A stretch of DNA of 11,187 nucleotides from Tardiphaga sp. (lineage in GTDB: Bacteria > Pseudomonadota > Alphaproteobacteria > Rhizobiales > Xanthobacteraceae). The stretch spans positions 1-11,187 of the forward strand of contig JACMOT010000370.1 of assembly GCA_014377915.1 (NCBI GenBank), given 5' to 3'. A program made the position numbers and the translations under genes. Positions 1 through 5,658 of the stretch are shown one piece after another. The notes below the pieces were generated by a model. That model was not told the origin of the DNA. It saw only the letters and a program-made list of their open reading frames with translations, and did not search any database. Numbering within the stretch: the first letter of the stretch is position 1; every line of letters begins with the position of its first letter.

Positions 1-59
1 AAGAGCGATTTGCCGGAGCGAGCACCGCCGAGCACCAGCGTGGTGGGCAGCGCGGTCAT
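1..59 (-). CDS. cobU: Adenosylcobinamide kinase / guanylyltransferase, N-terminal fragment (cut by window edge)
   Basis: Only the first 19 codons are in the window. They start at an ATG (59-57) that overlaps the TGA of the upstream gene as ATGA. The peptide has a short hydrophobic strand followed by the P-loop GGARSGKS at residues 11-18, which is the N-terminal signature of CobU/CobP. This family phosphorylates adenosylcobinamide and then transfers GMP to it, giving adenosylcobinamide-GDP, the substrate of CobS. The stop/start overlap implies translational coupling to the DUF1636 gene, and therefore control by the B12 riboswitch upstream. Context supports the call, because cobT and cobS lie directly across the divergent promoter region. 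A different P-loop protein of a cob operon cannot be formally excluded from 19 residues, but GGARSGKS fits CobU better than CobW. Confidence 0.8.
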   Translation of the reverse strand, partial: MTALPTTLVLGGARSGKSL

Positions 60-514
60 TTCGGGGCGCGTCCGTCATCGGGCGACCAGCGCATCGGCGG
101 CACCCGGGCCACCATGCCTTTTCGCAGGACATCAGCGCGCTCGCGCCATGGCACCAGGCCGTAATCGGATTTCTGGTAGGACTGCACGAACGACACCAGC
201 GCGGCGGTGCCGCTTTCGGTCTGCAGGTCGCCAAACAGAAAGGTGTAACCGTCCGGGCTGGTGACCGCGACCGTCGCCGGCCGCTTGCAGACGCTGAGGC
301 ACTGCACCGGCCGCACCATCACGGCTGCATCGCTGTCGCCGAGCGCAGCCTTGACCGCGCCGAACATGTCGGGACCGACCACGACGCCGCTGCCATCGGC
401 CGCCTTGCAGCTGATGCACACGCTCACGACCACAGGGCCGCCCGGCGCATCGCTGCGCGGCAACTCCTCGACACACATTTCCGACGGCCCGGGGGCGCTG
501 TCGCGATCCATCAT
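56..514 (-). CDS. DUF1636-type four-cysteine metal-binding protein of the cobalamin locus
   Basis: A 152-residue soluble protein with two cysteine pairs, CISC (Cys33, Cys36) and CLSVC (Cys72, Cys76). This spacing resembles the thioredoxin-like [2Fe-2S] ferredoxin fold and matches my memory of the DUF1636 family. That family is regularly found beside cobW, cobN and cobU in alphaproteobacterial B12 operons, and its biochemical role is not established. There is no signal peptide or membrane segment. The first roughly 25 residues (rich in Pro, Asp, Glu and Ser) look poorly conserved, so the true start could be ATG 514, ATG 511 or the ATG at residue 13. No strong ribosome-binding site separates them. 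The gene is the first of an operon behind the B12 riboswitch and overlaps cobU by ATGA. A role in cluster or metal handling during cobalamin synthesis is inference. Confidence 0.75.
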   Translation of the reverse strand: MMDRDSAPGPSEMCVEELPRSDAPGGPVVVSVCISCKAADGSGVVVGPDMFGAVKAALGDSDAAVMVRPVQCLSVCKRPATVAVTSPDGYTFLFGDLQTESGTAALVSFVQSYQKSDYGLVPWRERADVLRKGMVARVPPMRWSPDDGRAPK

Positions 515-560
515 CTGCTCACATCAAGGCCTTGTACGGCCGCGAGCTTTGTTGGGTCGC

Positions 561-583
561 GCGCAACGGCATGGCCATTGCGC
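561..583 (-). promoter_or_regulatory. Hairpin in the riboswitch leader, possible expression platform
   Basis: Nine-base arms (561-569 and 575-583) pair around a five-base loop, with a single G-U pair in the RNA. The hairpin lies between the B12 aptamer and the DUF1636 start codon. No U-tract follows on the minus strand, so it does not look like a classic intrinsic terminator. It may be part of a translational or Rho-dependent expression platform. The rest of the leader (515-640) holds no gene that I can support. It ends with a weak ribosome-binding region before ATG 514. Confidence 0.35.
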
Positions 584-640
584 TCGCTCCCGTCCGGTGC
601 ACCCCGCCCCGACGACGCCTTCAAAGCACAGTTGTTGATG

Positions 641-800
641 GCAGGTCTCCTGGCTCGCGGGTCCAGGCCATTTGCCGCCTTCCCGGGAAATACCAGTGGC
701 ACCGACAAAGGCTCGTCGCTTACAGTTGCGGGGGCAGCGCCGGCTTGGAGCGAACTCGCACCGGCTTCCCTATTCACCTTCCACGCGGAAGGACCATCGA
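641..800 (-). promoter_or_regulatory. Cobalamin (B12) riboswitch aptamer
   Basis: Read on the minus strand, this stretch has the conserved B12-box features in order: a GGTCC start (795-791); an AATAGGGAAGCCGGTG segment (776-761); a GCCCCCGCAACTGTAAGCGA core (about 735-716); a GTGCCACTGG segment; a CCGGGAAGGC segment; and the 3' closing AGCCAGGAGACCTGCC (656-641). The core CCGCAACTGTAA and the closing GCCAGGAGACCTGCC are diagnostic of the RF00174 family. It lies about 125 nt upstream of the DUF1636 start and is oriented to control the DUF1636-cobU operon. Adenosylcobalamin binding is expected to lower expression. The exact 5' boundary is uncertain by some 10 nt. Confidence 0.93.
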
Positions 801-805
801 GAGCG

Positions 806-834
806 ACGCTACCGGGCGGGGTGTCCGCGGTCAA
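806..834 (-). promoter_or_regulatory. Putative sigma-70 promoter for the riboswitch-DUF1636-cobU transcript
   Basis: On the minus strand TTGACC (834-829) is followed by a 17-base spacer and TAGCGT (811-806), an acceptable -35/-10 pair for a GC-rich alphaproteobacterium. The predicted transcription start falls at about 798-800, just where the riboswitch aptamer begins, which is independent positional support. The hexamer call itself is by eye. Confidence 0.45.
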
Positions 835-865
835 CCACGGCGGCGGCAGCCCGCGGCTGTTGACC
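829..865. repeat. 7-bp perfect dyad (GGTCAAC...GTTGACC) between the divergent cob promoters
   Basis: GGTCAAC at 829-835 is mirrored by GTTGACC at 859-865 with a 23-bp GC-rich centre. Each arm carries a TTGACC hexamer facing outward. The left one fits a -35 for the riboswitch operon. The right one (860-865, plus strand) could serve cobT, but no good -10 is seen 16-18 bases downstream. It could equally be an operator or simply two back-to-back -35 elements. Confidence 0.3.
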
Positions 866-910
866 TGATCCCGCCGGATACGTCAGTTAGGCGCCTCAAA
901 GAGGAACCCG

Positions 911-1966
911 ATGTCCGCCAATATCTCGCCTGTCTGGCAACCACCCGCCATTACCCCGCTCGATCCGGCGATCCAGCCGATGATCCGCGCCCGTATCGAC
1001 GGCAAGGCCAAGCCGCCGGGATCGCTCGGCCGAATCGAGGATCTCGCGGTGCGACTCGGCATGATCCGGCATCCCGGCGAGCCGCGCGGCGATAATGCCG
1101 TGCTGCTGGTATTCGCCGCCGATCACGGGTTGGTCGCCGAAGGCGTGTCGCAATATCCCGCCGCTGTGACGGTGGCGATGGTGATGACCTTTCTCGCCGG
1201 CCGCGCCACCGCCAACGCCTTTGCCGCCGCGAACCATGTCGAGATCCGCGTCATCGATGCCGGCATCGCCGCGGAAATGGCCCCGCATCCGAAACTGATC
1301 GACGCCAGGATTCGCCCGGGCACGGCAAACGCCGCGCGCGAGCCGGCCATGACGCCGGATCAGGCCGCCGAGGCGCTGACGCGCGGCAGCCGGATCGCGA
1401 TCGGCGAGATCCGCAACGGTGCCGATATTCTCGCGCTGGGCGAGATGGGAATCGGCAACACCGCCTCCTCAGCGCTGCTGGTTCACCGGTTGGCGCCCGC
1501 GCCGCTCAATGACTGCATCGGCGTCGGCGCCGGACAGGACGAATCCGGCATGGCGAAGAAGCGCGCCGCGATCGAGATGGCCGCCGCGCGCAGCGCTGCG
1601 ACCGCGCCGCTCGAGGTGCTCGCCGAATTCGGCGGATTGGAGATTGCGATGATGGCGGGCGCCGTGCTCGGCGCCGCCTCGCTGCGCCGGCCGGTGATCA
1701 TCGATGGTTTCATCTCCACGGCAGCCGCGCTGCTGGCGATCCGGCTGTGCCCGGAGGCGCGCGGCTATTGCGTGTTCGCGCATCGCTCTGCCGAACGCGG
1801 CCACGACATCGCGCTCGCCGCCCTCGACGCCCAACCGCTGCTCGATCTCGGCCTGCGGCTCGGCGAAGGTAGCGGCGCGCTGCTGGCGGTGCCCTTGGTG
1901 CGCGCCGCGGCGCGGCTGCTTACCGATGTCGCTGATCTCAACGACGTGCTGGCGGGAAACATCTGA
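911..1966 (+). CDS. cobT: Nicotinate-nucleotide-dimethylbenzimidazole phosphoribosyltransferase
   Basis: A 351-residue protein of normal family length. CobT transfers phosphoribose from nicotinate mononucleotide to 5,6-dimethylbenzimidazole, giving alpha-ribazole phosphate, the lower-ligand half of cobalamin. Visible signatures are KPPGSLGRIEDLA (residues 34-46), FAADHGL (68-74), a glycine-rich GEMGIGNTASSALL segment, GAGQDESGMAKK, a GGLEIAMMAGAVLGAA helix, IIDGFIST, and the C-terminal GEGSGA motif whose Glu319 corresponds to the catalytic base known from the Salmonella enzyme. The start ATG has AGAGGAA (900-906) at good spacing. Its stop overlaps the cobS start by one base (TGATG), so the pair is a translationally coupled operon. 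It is transcribed divergently from the riboswitch-controlled operon, and no riboswitch is visible on its own leader. Confidence 0.96.
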   Translation: MSANISPVWQPPAITPLDPAIQPMIRARIDGKAKPPGSLGRIEDLAVRLGMIRHPGEPRGDNAVLLVFAADHGLVAEGVSQYPAAVTVAMVMTFLAGRATANAFAAANHVEIRVIDAGIAAEMAPHPKLIDARIRPGTANAAREPAMTPDQAAEALTRGSRIAIGEIRNGADILALGEMGIGNTASSALLVHRLAPAPLNDCIGVGAGQDESGMAKKRAAIEMAAARSAATAPLEVLAEFGGLEIAMMAGAVLGAASLRRPVIIDGFISTAAALLAIRLCPEARGYCVFAHRSAERGHDIALAALDAQPLLDLGLRLGEGSGALLAVPLVRAAARLLTDVADLNDVLAGNI

Positions 1967-2730
1967 TGCGCCTGCCCGGCGACCTGCTCAATGCGATCCG
2001 CTTCCTGACCATCGTGCGGGTGCCCGATACCGAGAGCGCGACGGCACCGGACTGGCTGGCGCGGGCAATGAAATATTTTCCGCTGGTGGGCGCCGGTATT
2101 GGCCTGTGCTCTGCGATCGTGTTGCTGATCGCCAACGAGTTCTGGAGCCCGGTGATATCAGCCTTGCTTGCGGTGGCCGCCAGCATAGTTCTCACCAGTG
2201 CGCTGCATGAAGATGGCCTCGCCGATACCGCCGACAGCTTTGGCGGTGGCTGGACGATCGAAAAGCGTCTCGCGATCATGAAGGACAGCCGCATCGGCAG
2301 CTACGGCGCGCTGGCGCTCGGGCTCGGCGTCGCGTTGCGCGTCGCCGCGATTGCAGACCTGCCGATGTGGGCCGGACCGGCGGCACTGATCGCGGCGCAC
2401 GCGGCAGCGCGCGCGGCACCGGCCTGGGTGATGAACCGTCTCCACTATGCCGGCGAGACCGCGGCGATGAAAGTGAGTTATGCCGAGGCGCCAGTGCGCA
2501 GGAATGAATTGCTTTTCGCACTGGTGATCATGTTGCTGGCGGCGTTGCCGCTGGCATTGATATCGCTGACCTCCGTCGCCATCGGCCTGCTCTGCGGCGC
2601 GACGCTGGCGGCCCTGCTCGCCATCTGGTCGCGCCGCCTGCTCGGCGGCTACACCGGCGATGTGCTGGGCGCCATCGAACAAGTATTCCAGATCGGATTT
2701 TTGCTCGGCGTCGCGGCGGTGATGGCTTGA
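1966..2730 (+). CDS. cobS: Adenosylcobinamide-GDP ribazoletransferase (cobalamin synthase)
   Basis: A 254-residue integral membrane protein that joins adenosylcobinamide-GDP to alpha-ribazole (phosphate), the last step of nucleotide-loop assembly. The N-terminus has the family pattern of Arg12-Phe13-Leu14-Thr15 and FPLVGAGIG (38-46). The acidic metal-binding motif HEDGLADTADSFGGG starts at residue 81, with Asp83, Asp87 and Asp90. KDSRIGSYG follows a little further on. Several alanine/leucine-rich segments through the rest of the protein look like transmembrane helices, and a final hydrophobic helix ends the chain. It is the second gene of the cobTS pair (one-base overlap) and its end converges on the phosphatase gene across a palindromic repeat. 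Length and motifs are normal. Confidence 0.95.
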   Translation: MRLPGDLLNAIRFLTIVRVPDTESATAPDWLARAMKYFPLVGAGIGLCSAIVLLIANEFWSPVISALLAVAASIVLTSALHEDGLADTADSFGGGWTIEKRLAIMKDSRIGSYGALALGLGVALRVAAIADLPMWAGPAALIAAHAAARAAPAWVMNRLHYAGETAAMKVSYAEAPVRRNELLFALVIMLLAALPLALISLTSVAIGLLCGATLAALLAIWSRRLLGGYTGDVLGAIEQVFQIGFLLGVAAVMA

Positions 2731-2731
2731 C

Positions 2732-2819
2732 TGTAGCCCGGATGAGCCGTTGCGAAATCCGGGGCCGGCGGACTTGTCAAAACGCTGTCCCGGATGTCGC
2801 TTCGCTCTTCCGGACTACG
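2732..2819. repeat. Long imperfect palindrome between convergent cobS and phosphatase genes
   Basis: The left arm (2732-2763) starts TGTAGCCCGGATGAGC and ends AAATCCGGG. The right arm (2788-2819), read in reverse complement, starts CGTAGTCCGGAAGAGC and ends ACATCCGGG. Arms of about 32 bases match at most positions around a spacer of about 24 bases. The sequence style (GTAGCCCGGATGAGC...) is, from memory, a common dispersed intergenic palindrome in Bradyrhizobium-type genomes. It may act as a bidirectional terminator or an RNA-stabilising hairpin. The stop codon of the minus-strand phosphatase lies inside the right arm. Confidence 0.8.
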
Positions 2820-3342
2820 ATAGCGGCCAGCGCAGCGGCAGCTGATAGGGCGCGCCCTCGAACGCCTCGGCGCCGCGGCCGATCCGGCGGATGGCATCGA
2901 CCATGGCGCCGTTGCGACCGAGCAGATCGTCAGCCAGTTGCACCATCAGGATATTCGGCGTGACCTCGGCCGAGCGGGTTCGCAACTCGCTGGCGATCGC
3001 CTGCTCGAAGCCGGGATTGTGATCACAGGCAATCACATAGGCAGCGGCGCTGGAGCGGCTGATGCCGGCCCAGCAGTGAACCAGCATCGGGCAATCACGC
3101 TCGTGGCGGCCGAAATCGAGGATCGCCTGCACCGTATTGCCATCCGGCGCGGTCAGGCCCGGCGTGGCAACAACGATATCGTGAAATGTCAGCCGCAGGT
3201 GGCGCTGATGCGCAAGTGTGGTCCAGTCATGCAACTCGGCACTGGGCGACAACAGCGTCAGCAGATCGAAGCCGTCAAGCCTGGCCGCGACGTTTGGCAG
3301 ACCGCCCAGCGACGTCACGTAAATCGGATGCTGTGACGTCAT
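2815..3342 (-). CDS. Tyrosine phosphatase-like (cysteine-based, DSP/PTP fold) protein
   Basis: A 175-residue soluble protein. The signature P-loop HCWAGISRS at residues 89-97 matches the HCX5R(S/T) active site of protein tyrosine and dual-specificity phosphatases, with Cys90 as nucleophile and Arg96 as phosphate binder. Asp55 in FHDI, or Asp67, is a candidate general acid. The N-terminal part resembles the short alpha/beta domain of small tyrosine phosphatases. The substrate is unknown. ATG 3342 lies only 12 bases after the stop of the upstream carbamoylase. Its AGGA ribosome-binding site (3356-3353) overlaps that TAG stop, so the two genes are co-transcribed and probably coupled. The last codons and the stop lie within a palindromic repeat arm, so the C-terminal few residues may derive from repeat insertion. 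Confidence 0.82.
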   Translation of the reverse strand: MTSQHPIYVTSLGGLPNVAARLDGFDLLTLLSPSAELHDWTTLAHQRHLRLTFHDIVVATPGLTAPDGNTVQAILDFGRHERDCPMLVHCWAGISRSSAAAYVIACDHNPGFEQAIASELRTRSAEVTPNILMVQLADDLLGRNGAMVDAIRRIGRGAEAFEGAPYQLPLRWPLS

Positions 3343-3354
3343 GTCGTCGATGTC

Positions 3355-4623
3355 CTAGAGGTTCTGGCCGTCGAGCAGACGCACGGCCTCGTACAAGGTC
3401 GCGGCGCCGACCGCCAGTTGCTCGGACGTCGACCATTCTTCCGGACAATGGCTCTTGCCGTCCTTCGACGGGATGAACAGCATCGCGCTCGGCCCGATAT
3501 GCGAGAGGAAGGCGGCGTCGTGGCCGGCGCCGGACGCCAGAGTCGTCGTGGAATAACCGAGCTTGTCGGCGCTGCGAGTCAGCAGATCGCGCAGATGCGC
3601 GTCGCACGGCGCCGGCGGATTCTGCGACAGTATCGCAAAGCGCTCGCGTTTCACCTTGGCGCGCTTGGCGATATCGGCACTTTCGCGATCGAGCAACCCG
3701 ACGAATTCTTCCACCAGCGCCGACTTCTCGGCGCGGATGTCGAGAATCATGCGCGCGCCGCCCGGCACGACGTTGGATGCGTTCGGGCTCAATTCCAGAA
3801 TGCCGGTCGTCGCGACAAAATGGCCCTCATTGCGCGCGGCGAAGATGCGCGCCTGGCGGTCAACCAGCAGCAGCAGTTCGGCGGCCGGCAGGCTGGCGTC
3901 GCGGCGATATTCCATCCGCGTGCTGCCGGCGTGATCGGCGGCGCCCGTCATCACGATCTCGACGCGGGTGATGCTGGCGATCCCGGTGACGATGCCGAGG
4001 TCGAGCTTGCCACTCTCCAGCACCACGCCCTGCTCGATATGCAGTTCGAAATAGCCGGCGATTTTTGGCGGCGTCATCGTCGCGATCGCCGCGGGATCGC
4101 CGCCGACCCGGCCGATCGCGTCATGCAGCGTCTCGCCCTGCGCATTGGTATAGCCCAGCATCCTGGCGTCGAGTTCGCCGACCATGGCGCGGCTGCCGAC
4201 ACAGGACAGGCCATATTCGCTGGGCTCCTCGGCGAGAAAATCGACGATCTCGACCGGATGCCGGAACGCATAGCCGGAAGCCTGCAGCGCCCGCACCGCT
4301 TCCAGCGCCGTCAAGATCCCGGAGATGCCGTCGAAGCGGCCGCCCGAGGGCACGGTATCGGAATGCGAGCCCAGCATGATCGCCGGCGCGCCTGTGACGC
4401 TGCCCTCAAGCCGCGCGATCAGGTTCGCGCCGGCATCGAGCCGCACGGTCATGCCGGCCTCGATGAATTTCTGCCGCAGCCAGTCACGGCCTTCGAGGAA
4501 ACGCGGCGAGAACGAGCGCCGGGTCCATGGCTTGCCGGGATCGGTGATGGCGGCGAGCGCCATGTGCTCGTCCCACAGGCGCTGCTGATCGATCGGCGGC
4601 TTGGTGGAGATGGTCGTGCTCAA
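3355..4623 (-). CDS. M20-family Zn-dependent amidohydrolase, probable N-carbamoyl-L-amino-acid hydrolase
   Basis: A 422-residue member of the hydantoinase/carbamoylase branch of the M20 metallopeptidases. These enzymes hydrolyse N-carbamoyl-L-amino acids, beta-ureidopropionate or allantoate to the amine, CO2 and ammonia, using two metal ions. Metal-ligand motifs are in place: GSHSDTV (His87), GRFDG (Asp98), AEEPSE (Glu132/Glu133), FELHIEQG (His195) and, near the C-terminus, GAGHDA and SHCPEE (His ligand). The start is TTG 4623, because no ATG or GTG lies further upstream in frame. The next ATG (residue 21) would cut into the conserved RLWDEHM helix. No strong ribosome-binding site precedes the TTG. 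L-carbamoylase is favoured by the neighbouring hydantoinase, racemase and D-carbamoylase, but sequence alone does not exclude beta-ureidopropionase or allantoate amidohydrolase. It is co-transcribed with the phosphatase. Confidence 0.85.
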   Translation of the reverse strand: MSTTISTKPPIDQQRLWDEHMALAAITDPGKPWTRRSFSPRFLEGRDWLRQKFIEAGMTVRLDAGANLIARLEGSVTGAPAIMLGSHSDTVPSGGRFDGISGILTALEAVRALQASGYAFRHPVEIVDFLAEEPSEYGLSCVGSRAMVGELDARMLGYTNAQGETLHDAIGRVGGDPAAIATMTPPKIAGYFELHIEQGVVLESGKLDLGIVTGIASITRVEIVMTGAADHAGSTRMEYRRDASLPAAELLLLVDRQARIFAARNEGHFVATTGILELSPNASNVVPGGARMILDIRAEKSALVEEFVGLLDRESADIAKRAKVKRERFAILSQNPPAPCDAHLRDLLTRSADKLGYSTTTLASGAGHDAAFLSHIGPSAMLFIPSKDGKSHCPEEWSTSEQLAVGAATLYEAVRLLDGQNL

Positions 4624-4736
4624 GACTGCGGCCCGTTCGGTTCGATGATCACCATGGGCCAGCGGGGCTGGCGCCTTCCGGATAATTGTTGAACACTTTG
4701 CGCGCGATCAATCAAGAAACCAACGGGAGACGAACC
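4624..4736. promoter_or_regulatory. Divergent intergenic region between the carbamoylase and SDR genes
   Basis: These 113 bases must hold promoters for both divergent genes. TTGAAC at 4689-4694 (plus strand) could be a -35 for the SDR, but no clear -10 follows at 17 bases. On the minus strand TTGATC with AATTAT 18 bases on is a weak candidate. The A/T-rich stretch 4680-4720 stands out from the surroundings. No terminator or other gene is seen. Confidence 0.35.
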
Positions 4737-5483
4737 ATGAGCGCCAACAACAAGAAAATTGCCTGGGTCACCGGCGGCGGAACAGGCATCGGCAGGGCCG
4801 GCGCGGAGGCGCTGCTGGCGGATGGCTGGACCGTAGTCATCTCCGGCCGCCGCGCCGAAATGCTGCGAGGCGTCGTCGACAAAATCGGGGCCGGCGGCAA
4901 GCCGATCGAGGCGATGGCGCTCGACGTCAGCAACGCCGCCGATGTGAACAAGGTCGCGCAGGCGATTCTCACGAAATACGGTCGCATCGATCTTCTCGTC
5001 AACAGCGCCGGCGTCAATGTGCCGAAGCGCACTTGGCAGGATGTGACCCAGGAAGGCTGGGACCAGATCGTCAATATCAACCTCAACGGCGTGATGTACT
5101 GCATGCGGGCCGTGCTGCCGGCGATGCGCGCGCAGCACGACGGTTGCATCATCAACGTGGCCTCCTGGGCGGGCCGCATCGTCTCGAAGATGACCGGCCC
5201 AGCCTATACCGCCACCAAACATGCGGTGCTGGCGCTGACGCATTCCTTCAACATGGACGAATGCGTCAATGGGCTGCGGGCCTGCTGCCTGTCGCCCGGC
5301 GAGGTCGCCACGCCGATCATGCTGAATCGCCCGGTGCCGCCGAGCGAGGAAGTGATGGCGCGAATGCTGCAGCCGGCCGATCTCGGCCGCACCATCGCCT
5401 TCATCGCCGGCATGCCACCGCATGTCTGCATCAACGAGGTGCTGATCAGCCCGACCTGGAACAGGTCCTTCATGGCAATGTAG
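4737..5483 (+). CDS. Short-chain dehydrogenase/reductase (SDR) of unknown substrate
   Basis: A 248-residue classical SDR with a single Rossmann domain. The cofactor motif TGGGTGIG is at residues 12-19. Arg38 and Arg39 after the second strand suggest NADP(H) preference. Asp63 and NSAG (89-92) follow. The catalytic set Asn115, Ser143, Tyr157, Lys161 (YxxxK) is complete, so it should be active. ATG 4737 is chosen because GGGAG (4725-4729) sits seven bases upstream. An in-frame TTG at 4686 would add 17 unconserved residues and lacks such a site. It is divergent from the M20 carbamoylase and convergent with the hydantoinase, so it is probably part of the same catabolic cluster. It might act on an oxo or hydroxy derivative of the substrate, but the actual substrate cannot be read from the sequence. 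Confidence 0.9.
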   Translation: MSANNKKIAWVTGGGTGIGRAGAEALLADGWTVVISGRRAEMLRGVVDKIGAGGKPIEAMALDVSNAADVNKVAQAILTKYGRIDLLVNSAGVNVPKRTWQDVTQEGWDQIVNINLNGVMYCMRAVLPAMRAQHDGCIINVASWAGRIVSKMTGPAYTATKHAVLALTHSFNMDECVNGLRACCLSPGEVATPIMLNRPVPPSEEVMARMLQPADLGRTIAFIAGMPPHVCINEVLISPTWNRSFMAM

Positions 5484-5503
5484 ACAACGCGCGGCTCCTT
5501 CGT

Positions 5504-5628
5504 CCCTTCTCCCCTTGTGGGAGAAGGTGGCGCGGACGAAGTCCACGTCGGAAGAGGGGTAATCATCGGGCTCGGAGTTTGTGGCTCCCCTCACCCGACC
5601 GCGCTGGCGCGCGGCCACCCTCTCCCAC
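5504..5628. repeat. Compound palindromic repeat between convergent SDR and hydantoinase genes
   Basis: The element opens with a 9-bp perfect hairpin, CCTTCTCCC (5505-5513) against GGGAGAAGG (5519-5527). Longer-range pairing is also present: GTGGGAGAAGGTGGC (5517-5531) against the reverse complement of 5614-5628 with few mismatches, and GAGGGG (5554-5559) against CCCCTC (5587-5592). This nested layout looks like a dispersed intergenic repeat of Bradyrhizobium-type genomes and could act as a terminator for both convergent genes. The rest of 5484-5658 shows no coding potential that I can support. Confidence 0.7.
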
Positions 5629-5658
5629 CTAGCGTGGCTTCGCTTAGCGTTGCCGACG

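Noticed and set aside
641..910. B12 riboswitch acting on cobT (plus strand)
   Set aside because: All conserved boxes read correctly only on the minus strand, in 5' to 3' order, so the aptamer belongs to the DUF1636-cobU transcript.
3418..4692. Open 424-codon plus-strand frame opposite the M20 carbamoylase
   Set aside because: Mirror of a clear M20 coding sequence; low-complexity Arg/Ala/Gly composition and no motif.
4620..5618. Open 332-codon minus-strand frame opposite the SDR
   Set aside because: Antisense of a complete SDR with catalytic residues; composition is that of a shadow frame.
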